Shown: positions 23,263 to 32,654, numbered from the stretch's first letter. The stretch is 64,000 nucleotides of DNA from Weissella confusa (GCA_001436895.1 JQAY01000006.1:9903-73902), one strand, 5' to 3'. Notes: generated by a model not told the origin, from the sequence alone. A program made the numbers and translations.

Positions 23263-24669
23263 TTAATTCTCCTTCAAACGTGCTTCCAATTCCGCCACAA
23301 TCTCAGCGTGACGTGCTTCAGTCAACGTCACCTTACGCCAGTAAATCAAAACTGACACGATGATCAAGACCATTGGACCATAGAACATAAACATCTTAAA
23401 CATACTTAGGCCATGTGCAGTGATATCTGATGGCTTAGCGCTACCAGTCATCCCGGCTACAACCGCAGCGAATCCGACAACACCGTTAGCGAACGCACCT
23501 GCCAACTTATCCAACAATGGTCGAATTGCCAATGTCACTGATTCGTGACGAGTGCCAAGCTTCCATTGACCATATTCCACTGAGTCGGTAATGGTCATCA
23601 ACACAACCAAGAACATGATTGGGTATGGCATAAAGAACATCGTGACAGCCGTCAAAACCAACGCCAAATTGTTACCTGCGACCATAAACAACAAGTAACC
23701 TGCTAACATCACAACCGCACCACTAAAGAAAATAGTGCGACGAGCCAAAAACTTCGTTAACGTTGGGAAGATGGCAACTGAAATCATTCCTTCAATTGCT
23801 GTAAAAATACCAACCAAGTAAAACTCATTGTCTGCACCCATAACGTACTTGAAATAGTACAACAATAGTGAGTTTGTGACAACATACGCAAGCGCGAACA
23901 TAATGTAAGAAACGGCTTGCCACATCAATTGATCGTTCTTTGCAACAACCTTAAAGACTTCGAGTACACCAACTTTTTCCGTATTTTGACGGACGACATT
24001 GTCCTCTTCTTTAGTGCCAGCTGCAGTTAACAAAGCACCAAGGTAAGCAATAACCGCAATCATAACGGCGAACCAGAACCAACCGGTCTTCGTTTCAGTA
24101 TGTGCCCCGGCAAAGGCCATTGAGAAGAACATTACCAATGGCACAACAACGATTTGTACACCTTGTTGACCTAGCGTTGACCCAAAGCGGGCTACCGTTC
24201 CAAACTTCTCACGTGTACTACTATTCAATGACAAAGCTGGCAACATTGACCAGAAAGCAATGTCCTTAAATGAGTAAAACGCATCCAACGTAACAAACAC
24301 AATCCCAAACAATACCAAGTAAAGGAATGGGTGTGATGTTGCTAAGCCCCCAAAGTCAGTAAAAATAACCACCAACAAGAACGAACTAATAAATCCTGCG
24401 ATAATTAGCCATGGCTTAAACTTTCCCCATCGTGTCCGTGTGTTATCAACAATTCCCCCAATAATTGGATCAAACACAATTTCAATCAAACGAATGGCAA
24501 CAATCATTGTTGTCACCCAACCAATCATTTGATTGTTAAATGCTTTATCTGGCGTATCAAATAATTGACCCGTCACAAAAATCATAAAATACGTACTAAG
24601 CGTTGCATAGAACGCATCGTGTCCAAACGCACCTGCCGCATAAGACAGATACTGCTTCACATTTTTCAT
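23263..24669 (-). CDS. GPH-family sugar permease without EIIA domain (probable lactose/galactose)
   Basis: This 468-aa protein has about twelve membrane helices. Marks of the glycoside-pentoside-hexuronide:cation symporters are visible: 'FDPIIGGIVDNTRTRWGKFKPWL' near residue 65 and 'IMFLVVLMTITDSVEYGQWKLGTR' near 350. It is LacS-like but ends without the C-terminal IIA domain of streptococcal LacS. The operon context (beta-galactosidase, galK, galT) points to lactose or galactose; the substrate is inferred. GGGGG lies before ATG 24669. Confidence 0.85.
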   Translation of the reverse strand: MKNVKQYLSYAAGAFGHDAFYATLSTYFMIFVTGQLFDTPDKAFNNQMIGWVTTMIVAIRLIEIVFDPIIGGIVDNTRTRWGKFKPWLIIAGFISSFLLVVIFTDFGGLATSHPFLYLVLFGIVFVTLDAFYSFKDIAFWSMLPALSLNSSTREKFGTVARFGSTLGQQGVQIVVVPLVMFFSMAFAGAHTETKTGWFWFAVMIAVIAYLGALLTAAGTKEEDNVVRQNTEKVGVLEVFKVVAKNDQLMWQAVSYIMFALAYVVTNSLLLYYFKYVMGADNEFYLVGIFTAIEGMISVAIFPTLTKFLARRTIFFSGAVVMLAGYLLFMVAGNNLALVLTAVTMFFMPYPIMFLVVLMTITDSVEYGQWKLGTRHESVTLAIRPLLDKLAGAFANGVVGFAAVVAGMTGSAKPSDITAHGLSMFKMFMFYGPMVLIIVSVLIYWRKVTLTEARHAEIVAELEARLKEN

Positions 24670-24683
24670 GCTTATATCCCCCG

Positions 24684-24763
24684 ATATTTGGTTTCATAAT
24701 TAACCTACTCACTTATAATAAAGCGCTTTCATTAGCTAAAAAGGCACTTTTATAACCAAATAT
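24684..24763. promoter_or_regulatory. Inverted repeat ATATTTGGTT / AACCAAATAT around the permease promoter
   Basis: Perfect 10-bp arms lie at 24684-24693 and 24754-24763, 60 bp apart, on either side of the cre site at 24718-24731. They may be binding sites for the adjacent AraC protein; a looping arrangement is possible. No proof from sequence alone. Confidence 0.45.
24718..24731. promoter_or_regulatory. cre-like site before the permease
   Basis: TGAAAGCGCTTTAT on the minus strand, 13 of 14 to the CcpA consensus. It lies about 50 bases before the permease start. Confidence 0.65.
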
Positions 24764-24801
24764 CATGATTTATTGAAACCCTGTGAATTGTCGCACAAAA
24801 A

Positions 24802-24823
24802 AACCAGCAGAAAACTGCTGGTT
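24802..24823 (-). terminator. araC-family gene terminator
   Basis: AACCAGCAG and CTGCTGGTT form a 9-bp stem with a 4-nt loop; read leftward it is followed by T7. Confidence 0.85.
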
Positions 24824-24830
24824 CACCATT

Positions 24831-25643
24831 TCATGTTTGCCATTGGCGATAATTTAACGGACTAACACCGGTTTGCTTTTTAAAAACTTTGCCGAAATAC
24901 GTGGGGTCTTGATATCCACTTAGATTAGCGACCGCTTCGACACGTAAATGACGCTGGGAAATTAGCAATTTTTTCGCATTACTAATTCTGATTTGCGTCA
25001 AATACTCATTCGGTGTTTGTTGGACGAGACGTTTGAATACACGATTCAAATACTGCGTTGAAACCGATAAGGCTTCCGCCACCTCTGCAATCGACATATT
25101 TTCAGCAAAATGATTCTGCATATATGCGATAGCCGGTCCAACATAATGTTGATAGTCTGGTTGGTGCTGATCGATGGTTTGTTTTTGTTGACGCGTTAAG
25201 CCCAACAAAAGTCGATAAGCCGTCGTTGATACAGCCAAATCATCTACCGGATCAGTTGCTAATTGTTGCATTAACTGCTCGTGTAAGGTGGCATATAATT
25301 TGGCTTCTGTTGCTTCAACTAAAACAAACTCGCTATTCACCATTTGCTTCAGTAAGTCATCCACTAGTTGCCCCTGGAATGTCGCAAAACGTACTTGCCA
25401 CGGCCGTTTACCCAAAGGTTCATACCGATGTGGCACACCTGGTGCAATCAAAATCCCCATCCCCGGCGATAATTCATAGCGTTTATCTCGTACCCAAAAA
25501 GCCCCCATCCCTGATTGCGTTTGTAACCAATGAAAATGCGGGAAGCCTTGGTGACGAATGATAACCCCCTGATTCCACTCAGCCCCAAGATGTTCGGCCA
25601 TTACTGGCAAACTCAAATCTGCAATGTTATAAAAAGTACGCAT
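24831..25643 (-). CDS. AraC-family regulator of the lactose/galactose genes
   Basis: The protein has 270 aa from ATG 25643, just after GGGGG; a longer start at 25655 lacks a clear site. The N-terminus is an AraC_binding cupin (about 20-130: 'GMGAFWVRDKRYELSPGMGILIAPGVPHRYEP'-like pattern, shown here only in part as GILIAPGVPHRYEP). The C-terminal two-helix-turn-helix domain has MSIAEVAEALSVSTQYLNRVF and 'GYQDPTYFGKVFKKQTGVSP'. Its place before the permease, galK, galT and lacLM suggests it activates them in response to lactose or galactose (inference). Confidence 0.88.
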   Translation of the reverse strand: MRTFYNIADLSLPVMAEHLGAEWNQGVIIRHQGFPHFHWLQTQSGMGAFWVRDKRYELSPGMGILIAPGVPHRYEPLGKRPWQVRFATFQGQLVDDLLKQMVNSEFVLVEATEAKLYATLHEQLMQQLATDPVDDLAVSTTAYRLLLGLTRQQKQTIDQHQPDYQHYVGPAIAYMQNHFAENMSIAEVAEALSVSTQYLNRVFKRLVQQTPNEYLTQIRISNAKKLLISQRHLRVEAVANLSGYQDPTYFGKVFKKQTGVSPLNYRQWQT

Positions 25644-25765
25644 AATAACCCCCATACTTACTATAACAAATCAAAATCAAGTTGACTTAGCCATTTTTGC
25701 AATTTGCCCCATAACGTAAAAAAGAAGCAGCCACATAATTGTAGCTGCTTCGATATTATCTTAAA

Positions 25766-27595
25766 TTAGAAGTTGTACTTCGTGTCTTCGTCGTTAACCT
25801 TAACAACTTGTGACTTAAGTCCTTCTTCTTCAAGGAACTTACGGAATGGCACAAGTTCTTGTGCGTCATAACGCTCCTTGAAAGCCTTGATTTCTTCTTC
25901 AGATGCTAGGGCTGGATCAAGCTTCAATCCTTCAACAGGAATTGGACGCTCCTTCGTAATCTTAGCATCAACCACAACAACACGGCCTTGCTTGTAGTAG
26001 TCAACGGCTTCTTGCATCACCTTATCGATGTCTGCAATGCTGTTAACCGTCAAACCAACGGCACCTTGTGCTTCAGCAATCTTGGCGTAGTCAACGTCAC
26101 CAAAGTCAACGATTTCATCGTTACGGTAAGTGTTCGTATCCTCATACTTATCCTTGATGAAGCCGTATTGCGTGTTCGTCATAACAACGTTAATAACAGG
26201 CATGTTGTAACGAACCGCCGTCACGATATCTGAATCAGTCATCGCAAAGGCACCGTCACCGGCGATGTTAAATACTTGACGATCTGGGAAGACGTTCTTG
26301 GCACCAATTCCACCAGGGATGGCAATACCCATCGTTGCGAACAATGGTGACGTACGCCACATGTTCTTTGGTGTCATGTGCAAGTGACGAATTGACATTT
26401 GCGTCGTGTCACCAACATCAATTGAGAAGATTGCATCTTCATCAGCGTACTTGTTGATGGCGTTGTAGACTTGGTAAGCCTCCAAAGGACCTTCCGTCTT
26501 CGTCTCAATCTTGTGCATGTAGTCACGCCAGTTTTGGGCATCCTTCAAAGCAGCGTTCCACCATGCTGACTCAGCAACTGGCTCAACCTTCTCCAAAAGC
26601 GCTTCAACTGCCAAACCAGCATCAGCCAACATCGCAACGTCAGCCTTGTGACGACGTCCTAGACGAGCTGGGTTACTGTCGATTTGGATGAAGTTCTTAA
26701 CACCAGCCATGAAGTTCTCAACTTGTGAGAATGGGTAGTTGTTACCGATAAACAAAACAGTATCTGCTTCGAAGATAACATCGTTACCTGACTTCCAAGC
26801 GACACGTCCAGCAGAACCCATCAAACCTTCAAAGTCGTAATCAAAGGCTTCGTAGCTCTTGGCAGTCGTCAAAACAGGTGCCTTCAACTTACGAGACAAT
26901 TCTTGGACTAGCTCACCGTGACCGATTGTTCCGAAACCAGCGTAGATTACTGGACGCTTAGCATTCTTCAAAATTTCAACAGCGGCATCAACATCAGCAG
27001 CCTTAGGTGCAACTGGGTCGTATTCCTTGTAAACATCACCAGAAGAGTAAATTGGGTTAGCGTAGTTCATTTCAGCGTCAATTTCAGCAAATCCGAAATC
27101 GGCTGGCACTTCAAGAACAGCGACACCCTTCTTTGAAATGGCATTGCGGATGGCATCGTCAATCATGTATGGCAATTGCTCAGGAACAGCAACGCGCTTG
27201 TTGTAAACAGCGATGTTGTTGTACATTGGGTTTTGGTTCAACTCTTGGAATGAATCCATTCCCAATTCACGTGATGGCTTTGAACCCAAAATTGCCAAAA
27301 CTGGCGTTGCATCCATAGCAGCATCGTACAAACCGTTGATCAAGTGAGTAGCACCAGGTCCACCAGATCCGACAGCAACGGCCATCTTACCACTGAACTT
27401 GTATTGCATGGCAGCCGCCATACTTCCAACTTCTTCGTGCTTAACTTGAATGAACTTGATGTTGTTCTCAGGATTACTCATCGCGTTCATCAATCCACTC
27501 AAAGTTCCAGAAGGAATACCGTACATTGTGTCGATACCCCAACCTTCCATAACCTTCAATGCAGCCAAACCGGCTGTAATCTTCTTATCTGACAT
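25766..27595 (-). CDS. pox: Pyruvate oxidase
   Basis: The product has 609 aa from ATG 27595 (GGAGG upstream); the frame runs further upstream but without support. It is a ThDP- and FAD-dependent enzyme: pyruvate + phosphate + O2 to acetyl phosphate, CO2 and H2O2. Marks: [15 protein letters not shown] near residue 28, the catalytic glutamate in '[16 protein letters not shown]', and the ThDP motif '[29 protein letters not shown]', given here in part. Acetyl phosphate feeds acetate kinase (38087-39280), which gains ATP. A cre-like site lies upstream. Confidence 0.94.
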   Translation of the reverse strand: MSDKKITAGLAALKVMEGWGIDTMYGIPSGTLSGLMNAMSNPENNIKFIQVKHEEVGSMAAAMQYKFSGKMAVAVGSGGPGATHLINGLYDAAMDATPVLAILGSKPSRELGMDSFQELNQNPMYNNIAVYNKRVAVPEQLPYMIDDAIRNAISKKGVAVLEVPADFGFAEIDAEMNYANPIYSSGDVYKEYDPVAPKAADVDAAVEILKNAKRPVIYAGFGTIGHGELVQELSRKLKAPVLTTAKSYEAFDYDFEGLMGSAGRVAWKSGNDVIFEADTVLFIGNNYPFSQVENFMAGVKNFIQIDSNPARLGRRHKADVAMLADAGLAVEALLEKVEPVAESAWWNAALKDAQNWRDYMHKIETKTEGPLEAYQVYNAINKYADEDAIFSIDVGDTTQMSIRHLHMTPKNMWRTSPLFATMGIAIPGGIGAKNVFPDRQVFNIAGDGAFAMTDSDIVTAVRYNMPVINVVMTNTQYGFIKDKYEDTNTYRNDEIVDFGDVDYAKIAEAQGAVGLTVNSIADIDKVMQEAVDYYKQGRVVVVDAKITKERPIPVEGLKLDPALASEEEIKAFKERYDAQELVPFRKFLEEEGLKSQVVKVNDEDTKYNF

Positions 27596-27750
27596 GAGAT
27601 AAGCCTCCTGTTTAGAAAAACAATTATTCTCCGCCACCCTAGCCAAACAACTAGGCCGATGAAGATGATTAATTAAATAATTACTTACGTTTAGTATGAC
27701 GCTTTCAAACACTTAAGACAAATAAAAAGGTTTATTTTCCTGGAAATAAT

Positions 27751-27764
27751 TGTAAGCGCATTCC
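27751..27764. promoter_or_regulatory. Possible cre site before pox
   Basis: TGTAAGCGCATTCC, 12 of 14 to consensus. It is about 155 bases before the pox start. Other weak half-sites are nearby (for example around 27697-27706). Confidence 0.4.
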
Positions 27765-27809
27765 AACACAATTATATTAACGCTTTTCCAAATCGATGGG
27801 GCAAAAAAA

Positions 27810-27835
27810 GAGCACCTACTCGAAAGTAGATGCTC
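27810..27835 (-). terminator. rpsN terminator
   Basis: An 11-bp stem with one mismatch around CGAA; read leftward it is followed by T7. Confidence 0.8.
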
Positions 27836-27862
27836 TCTTTAAGACTTAAGGTAAAATGCAGA

Positions 27863-28132
27863 TTACCAAGAAGCCTTCTTAACACCAGGGATCAAGCCCT
27901 TGTGTGCCAATTGACGGAAGTTCAAACGTGACATTCCGAACTCGCGCATGTAAGCGTGAGGACGTCCATCAATCTTATCACGGTTGTGCATACGTACAGG
28001 TGAAGCGTTGCGAGGCAACTTTGACAACCCTACGTAGTCACCAGCAGCCTTCAAGGCAGCGCGCTTTGCAGCGTACTTCTCTACAGTTGCTTCAATCTTC
28101 TTAGCCTTAGCGATCTTTGACTTCTTAGCCAT
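27863..28132 (-). CDS. rpsN: 30S ribosomal protein S14, zinc-independent form
   Basis: The 89-aa long form has no CxxC zinc ribbon. Marks: [20 protein letters not shown] at the N-terminus, '[20 protein letters not shown]' and the C-terminal '[19 protein letters not shown]'. The ribosome binding site AAGGAGG lies inside the end of rpmG, two bases before the start region, so the two are coupled. Zinc-free S14 and L33 paralogs are the ones used under zinc limitation in Bacillus; whether a zinc-binding S14 exists elsewhere in this genome cannot be seen. Confidence 0.95.
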   Translation of the reverse strand: MAKKSKIAKAKKIEATVEKYAAKRAALKAAGDYVGLSKLPRNASPVRMHNRDKIDGRPHAYMREFGMSRLNFRQLAHKGLIPGVKKASW

Positions 28133-28134
28133 GA

Positions 28135-28284
28135 TTACTTAACCTCCTTGAACACAGTGACACGACGCAACTTTGGAGAGTACTTCTTCAACTCCAAACG
28201 GTCTGGCGTGTTACGACGGTTCTTAGAAGTCAAGTAGATACGCTCACCAGTTTCGGCGGCTTCCAACAAAATGTTAATGCGCAT
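28135..28284 (-). CDS. rpmG: 50S ribosomal protein L33, zinc-independent form
   Basis: This 49-aa protein starts [20 protein letters not shown] and continues with '[16 protein letters not shown]'. There are no cysteines, so it is the C-minus form. ATG 28284 is eight bases after AAGGAG; ATG 28290 is only two bases away and is less likely. It is followed by rpsN with a two-base gap. Too short for most automatic gene callers. Confidence 0.93.
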   Translation of the reverse strand: MRINILLEAAETGERIYLTSKNRRNTPDRLELKKYSPKLRRVTVFKEVK

Positions 28285-28309
28285 TAACATAACTCCTTGA
28301 ATTTAATTT

Positions 28310-28366
28310 GTGAGGTGCCCCTCACCACTAATTTGAACGACAGGATTAGCTGCATTGGGCTAATCC
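28310..28366 (-). promoter_or_regulatory. Two-hairpin leader of rpmG-rpsN
   Basis: Two perfect stems lie in the leader: GTGAGG/CCTCAC (28310-28325, 4-nt loop) and GGATTAGC/GCTAATCC (28343-28366, 8-nt loop). Neither has a T-run, so they are not terminators. They may be a protein-binding autoregulatory site. No Zur-type palindrome was seen. Confidence 0.5.
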
Positions 28367-28479
28367 CCAAGCTTGCGCCGTTACAATATAGCTAGTAAAT
28401 TACAAATAATTATATTACACAGTTTATTGAGAAAATTCAAGTGTTTTCCCTAAAAAAGTGACAAGTAATTTTACTTTAC

Positions 28480-28520
28480 GCGTTTTAAGCTTGATTTATC
28501 AAGGAAAATACGCATTTTTT
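28480..28520 (+). terminator. Plus-strand-oriented hairpin with T-run between metQ and rpmG
   Basis: Imperfect stem GCGTTTT...TTGAT/ATCAA...AAAATACGC, followed on the plus strand by ATTTTTT. It is oriented against both neighbours, which are on the minus strand. It may act only weakly in the leftward direction. Confidence 0.35.
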
Positions 28521-28528
28521 CAATGCAA

Positions 28529-29368
28529 TTACTTCAAATTCCAAGCCGCACTTTCAAACCCGTTGTACAACTTATTAATTTCCTTTTCAGTTGTCTTGGT
28601 CTGATAAACCTTAACAATTTCGCGATAGGCTTTCGTCTTGGCCTTATCCTTACGCGCCGCAATGATGTTGATGTATGGCGATGCCGTCTTTGGATTAGAC
28701 ACATCTTGCGTCAACAAAACATTTTTGGTTTTTAGTCCGGCATCTTGTGCGTAGTTACCGTTAATCACCGCTGCGTCTGCTGACTTCAATGCTGACACAG
28801 TTTGGTCGGACGCAATTTCAACAATGTCCAACTTCTTATGATTATCTGTAATGTCCTTTACAGTTGGTGTATCAACACTCTCATTATACTTAATCAACTT
28901 GGCTTGTACTAACAAATTAAGCGCGCGTTGTTCGTTCGTCGCGTCATTTGGAATTACCACTTGTGCCCCATCCTTCAAATCAGCAAGCTTGTCATGCTTC
29001 AATGAATACAAACGAATCGGTGAAATCACCGTTTTACCAATCGAAACCAGCTTATTACCCAGCTTCTTATTTTGGTCATCAAAGAACACCTTTGTTTGAA
29101 AGGCATTCAAATCCAAACTACCGTCCACAAGGGCTTGGTTCGGCTTTACATAGTCACTAAAAACCTTGATTTTGATTTTCACGCCATACTTCTTCTCGGT
29201 ACGCTTAGACACATTTTCCCAAAGCTCACGTGATGAATCACCAACAATACCAACTGTAACGGTTTTATCATCAGTATCAGCCTTCACGTGATTAATTATT
29301 GTCGTACCTACCGCAATCGTCGTTGCCACTGTTACAGCAGCCCCAAGCCAAATCTTCTTATTAACCAT
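28529..29368 (-). CDS. metQ: MetQ/NlpA-family substrate-binding protein without lipobox cysteine
   Basis: This 279-aa protein has the NlpA lipoprotein fold: 'TVGIVGDSSRELWENVS' near residue 38, 'VDGSLDLNAFQTKVFFDD', and 'GAQVVIPNDATNEQRALNLL'. Such proteins bind methionine for an ABC importer outside the membrane. The N-terminus is hydrophobic (about 5-27) but has no cysteine anywhere, so it is either secreted or held by an uncleaved helix. It follows the M20 peptidase gene by 11 bases under a Met-type T-box. No permease or ATPase gene is adjacent. Confidence 0.85.
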   Translation of the reverse strand: MVNKKIWLGAAVTVATTIAVGTTIINHVKADTDDKTVTVGIVGDSSRELWENVSKRTEKKYGVKIKIKVFSDYVKPNQALVDGSLDLNAFQTKVFFDDQNKKLGNKLVSIGKTVISPIRLYSLKHDKLADLKDGAQVVIPNDATNEQRALNLLVQAKLIKYNESVDTPTVKDITDNHKKLDIVEIASDQTVSALKSADAAVINGNYAQDAGLKTKNVLLTQDVSNPKTASPYINIIAARKDKAKTKAYREIVKVYQTKTTEKEINKLYNGFESAAWNLK

Positions 29369-29379
29369 CTGTTTTCCCC

Positions 29380-30717
29380 TTAATCTTTTTCCGAATAATC
29401 CGCAATAAGTGCGGCTACCAATGCCACATGATGCTCGTAATCACTTAACCGAATGTTTTCATTTGGCGCATGGATTTGACTGCCATCATAAGCTAACCCA
29501 ACTGCTGCAATCGGTGCGCCAATGTATTTGTTCGCCCAGTACATTGGGCCGGTACCAGCCGATGTTGGTGACACTTCGACGGTGTGGTACAGCTGTTCAG
29601 CCAATGTGACCAACGACAGAATTCGTGGTGCTGACATGTCTGAACGGTATCCTGGCGTCGCTAATGTTAACGTCGCTTCAACATCGCCGAATCCATTTCG
29701 TTTTAGCTGACCCACTAGTTTGTCAAACACATCTTGTGGTTCTTGGCCTGGTACTAATCTAATTTCCAACTTAGCCCTCGCGCTTGCTGGTGTGACTGTT
29801 TTAACGCCCGGACCCTGATACCCACTTTGGATTCCCTCAATATTCAGGTTGGACTTAAAGAACAAATTGTCATAGAAATCCTCACCCGTCGTCTCAGTCA
29901 ATAACGGCCGTCTCAACCCAAAGTCACGTTTCAAGCTTGCTGGTGTGACTTCACCACCCCGTACTAAAGCTTGCTCGCGTTCATTCGGCTCGCGAGCTGT
30001 CTCATAAAGCCCATCAATTAAAATTTCACCATCTTGTCCTCTTAGTGACGCGATGGCATCAATCAAACGCCAAGCCGCTGAATCAACGACTGCTGCAAAC
30101 GATGAATGAATATCTTCTGCCGCCGTCTGTGCTGAAAGCGTGAACGTAATAATCCCCTTATTACCCCCGAACACCTCCAAACGATCATCACCATGGACGG
30201 TACCAGATTCCCAAATAACTAAATCGACATTTTCAAATTCATAAGCATACTTTTCTAGGTAATCCTTAAAATGTTCAGATCCGGACTCTTCAGCACCTTC
30301 AACTACAAAGTACACATTTACTGGCAATGTTTCATGCAGTGCAAGGTAATCTTCAACTGCTTCCAATCGTGCCGTGATATGCCCCTTATCGTCCGCTACA
30401 CCACGTCCATATAGTCGCCCATCCTTTTCGGTTAACGTAAACGGATCAGTTTCCCATAGCGCAATTGGATCTTCCGGTTGTACATCGTAGTGGTTATAGA
30501 GCACCAACGTCTTCGCATCTGGTCGATTGCTTAAAAACTTAGCGAGGACAAACGGCGCTGGAAAACTGTCATCATACGTAACTTCTGCACCGGCGTCACG
30601 AAAGACATCTCTTAAATATTTTGCTGCAACATCTAATCCCTCTCGACGAGCCGAAACGCTCGGTATCGCAACTAAATCCGATAATACCTGTAAATTTTTC
30701 TCTCGATTACTACTCAT
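29380..30717 (-). CDS. M20-family metallopeptidase (dipeptidase)
   Basis: The protein has 445 aa from ATG 30717 (GAGGG eight bases upstream). Zinc-binding marks: 'LVLYNHYDVQP' near residue 75, 'GRGVADDKGHI' near 110, 'EGAEESGS' near 145 and 'PTSAGTGPMYWANKYIGAP' near 385. It resembles cytosolic peptidases of the ArgE/DapE/CPG2 group. Control by a methionine T-box together with MetQ suggests that it helps release methionine from peptides (inference). Confidence 0.88.
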   Translation of the reverse strand: MSSNREKNLQVLSDLVAIPSVSARREGLDVAAKYLRDVFRDAGAEVTYDDSFPAPFVLAKFLSNRPDAKTLVLYNHYDVQPEDPIALWETDPFTLTEKDGRLYGRGVADDKGHITARLEAVEDYLALHETLPVNVYFVVEGAEESGSEHFKDYLEKYAYEFENVDLVIWESGTVHGDDRLEVFGGNKGIITFTLSAQTAAEDIHSSFAAVVDSAAWRLIDAIASLRGQDGEILIDGLYETAREPNEREQALVRGGEVTPASLKRDFGLRRPLLTETTGEDFYDNLFFKSNLNIEGIQSGYQGPGVKTVTPASARAKLEIRLVPGQEPQDVFDKLVGQLKRNGFGDVEATLTLATPGYRSDMSAPRILSLVTLAEQLYHTVEVSPTSAGTGPMYWANKYIGAPIAAVGLAYDGSQIHAPNENIRLSDYEHHVALVAALIADYSEKD

Positions 30718-30796
30718 CCCTGTTTCCCTCATTTATTCATTAACTCACATCGAATCCCGCGTTAATTCGATGCTGTCGGTTGGATTTTCCACAAAA

Positions 30797-31088
30797 AAAG
30801 TCCCAGGACATCCAAATGGACATCCTGGGACGACATAATCGTGTTACCACCCAGTTTTCCCTTTTTATCACCAAAAAGGGCTTCATACGTACGCCTTCTG
30901 ACCGGACTAGTCAACGGTCGCCGGATATACGTTTGCGCGATAACGGGCGCACCCGGTTAATGCTTGCAAATCTGCTCACATCAACTCTGACTCAAAGACC
31001 ATTTTCACCCCTTGCCAAATGCCAACTCACACCAACCGTTGGCTCTCTGTGATTTTTTCAGGACTTACTTCATCTCGTCGTTGTCGAT
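30797..31088 (-). promoter_or_regulatory. T-box riboswitch, probably methionine-specific
   Basis: The T-box core GGGTGGTAACACG is at 30840-30854 and a perfect 14-bp terminator stem with a 4-nt loop and T7 at 30793-30831. Upstream is a stem I region with AGAGAG and GGTG motifs. In the expected specifier loop (GAAAATGG) the codon at 31000-31002 is ATG. Uncharged tRNA-Met would then let transcription continue into the M20 peptidase and metQ, which fits. The specifier is read by eye and could be shifted. Confidence 0.85.
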
Positions 31089-31094
31089 AAAGTA

Positions 31095-31123
31095 AGTATA
31101 TTTGCTACATTAAAGAATGTCAA
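31095..31123 (-). promoter_or_regulatory. Promoter of the T-box operon
   Basis: On the minus strand TTGACA (31118-31123), a 17-bp spacer and TATACT (31095-31100). Transcription would begin near 31088. Confidence 0.85.
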
Positions 31124-31163
31124 CATATTTTCTAATGCAATTTTAATTTAACGTGGCAGTTCA

Positions 31164-31844
31164 TTATAATTCGCGATGAATATTCTGGAAATTTTGCTCA
31201 ATTTGATTCAGCTCATTCGCATAACCAATCAAGTTATCAGCAAACTCTTCAACACGTTCTGCGTCAGTTTTGTAGCGCAACTTGTGTTCCAAGCTGGCCC
31301 ACATGTCCATACCGATTGTTCTGATTTGAATCTCAACCGGTACACGTTCAACACCCGTCGACCTGAAGACGGGAATTTCAACCACTAAGTGCAAGCTGCG
31401 ATAGCCACTTGGCTTAGGATTTTCGACATAATCCTTGCGCTTTAACAAAGTGACATCATCTTGGGCGACTAGCAAACGTTCAACCGTGTAAATGTCATCA
31501 ATATAATTCGTGATGACGCGAATGCCCGCGATATCAAAGATGTTATCTGGAATAATATCCACAGTCATTGGCAAGTTTTTCCGTTGCAACTTGCCAAACA
31601 AACTTTGCGGATCCTTCATGCGTCCCTCCAAATGATGGATTGGGTTATGGTTATAGTTCATTTGAAACTCAGCATCAAGATTTTCTAATTTCGTCGCAAT
31701 CTCATGTTGCGCAGACTCGTACGTTTGATACATGCGGGCGAATTTCGTGAGTTCTTCGACTTCTACCCCGATATTTAGGCCCGACGTACTTAGCATGTCG
31801 CGCATTTGGTTGACGTTTATCGTTGAAGCTCGTTGATTAATCAT
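31164..31844 (-). CDS. relQ: Small alarmone synthetase (RelQ/YjbM-type)
   Basis: The protein has 226 aa from ATG 31844 (CGGAG eight bases upstream). It carries only the RelA/SpoT synthetase domain: 'GRMKDPQSLFGKLQRK' near residue 75, 'IFDIAGIRVI' near 102, 'KPSGYRSLHLVV' near 143 and 'VPVEIQIRTIGMDMWASLEHKLRYK' near 165 (given in parts). It makes (p)ppGpp from ATP and GTP or GDP. There is no hydrolase, TGS or ACT domain. Confidence 0.92.
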   Translation of the reverse strand: MINQRASTINVNQMRDMLSTSGLNIGVEVEELTKFARMYQTYESAQHEIATKLENLDAEFQMNYNHNPIHHLEGRMKDPQSLFGKLQRKNLPMTVDIIPDNIFDIAGIRVITNYIDDIYTVERLLVAQDDVTLLKRKDYVENPKPSGYRSLHLVVEIPVFRSTGVERVPVEIQIRTIGMDMWASLEHKLRYKTDAERVEEFADNLIGYANELNQIEQNFQNIHREL

Positions 31845-31932
31845 TGCTACACTCCGTTTCAAAATCTTTGTATATATTATATTGAAACAGGCCAACCTTA
31901 TACCAGACTATAGATTTATAAGTTCGAAATAA

Positions 31933-32535
31933 TTAGCGTCGCTTTTCCAAACCACTATTTTGCCCATCTAGAATGCGCGTCGCTTCCTTCGCCAAGTCAG
32001 CCAACGTAATTGGTCTAAGTCGCTTAGCGGGAAGCTTGGACAAGATACGACCAACGTAATAACTCATCTGGCGTTTCCTATCATAAATAATACCTGGATA
32101 CAGCGTCGTTGCTCGCTGTGGCAAACGCAAAGCCATGTAATTCTCCACTTCTTGCTTCGCACGCATGTATGGTGCCATGAAGAAAGGTGCGTAATTGGCC
32201 GACACGAACATGAACTTAACCTCTGGGCAGGCGCGTACAGCGTCAATTAAAAATTGCGCCGGTAAAACGCTGCTATTGGCATACGTTTGATGCTTAATCG
32301 GATTCGGCAGCAGAATGCCAATCACATCAATCACCCAATCCGCATCCCCAATCACCGCTAACACCTGATCAGTTACGTGATAATCAACTTGGTGGTACGT
32401 TACTGACTCGGTATCGGTTGTTACGTGTCGGCGCGTCAGCACATGAATGTCATATTTTTCTGGTGATAATGCACTGGTAATACCTTGACCAACAAAGCCA
32501 GTGCCCCCTGCAATCACAATTTTCTTTTTTGCCAA
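31933..32535 (-). CDS. NAD(P)-binding Rossmann-fold epimerase-like protein
   Basis: The protein has 200 aa from TTG 32535, with GGGGA seven bases upstream; an alternative TTG at 32556 would add seven residues. The dinucleotide motif IAGGTGFVGQGI is at the N-terminus and 'DWVIDVIGIL' near residue 65. It resembles atypical short-chain dehydrogenases related to NDUFA9/NmrA. The substrate is unknown. Both possible starts are TTG, which is uncommon. Confidence 0.7.
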   Translation of the reverse strand: MAKKKIVIAGGTGFVGQGITSALSPEKYDIHVLTRRHVTTDTESVTYHQVDYHVTDQVLAVIGDADWVIDVIGILLPNPIKHQTYANSSVLPAQFLIDAVRACPEVKFMFVSANYAPFFMAPYMRAKQEVENYMALRLPQRATTLYPGIIYDRKRQMSYYVGRILSKLPAKRLRPITLADLAKEATRILDGQNSGLEKRR

Positions 32536-32631
32536 ATGAACATCCCCGTCTTTCAATGTGTCCTAGTACTTCAAGTTTACACATTGTAAGCCACGAACCC
32601 AAATCAAACTTTCAACACAGGGTACAAAAAA

Positions 32632-32654
32632 GCACCCCGCAAAAGCGAGATGCT
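32632..32654 (-). terminator. Terminator after the IscA-like gene
   Basis: GCATCTCGC pairs with GCGGGGTGC (two wobble pairs) around TTTT; T6 follows on the minus strand. Confidence 0.7.

Noticed and set aside
27697..27706. Further cre half-site before pox
   Set aside because: Three or more mismatches to the consensus.
28367..28480. Zur box upstream of rpmG-rpsN
   Set aside because: AT-rich patches such as TGTAATATAATTATT were seen, but no palindrome of the expected form.
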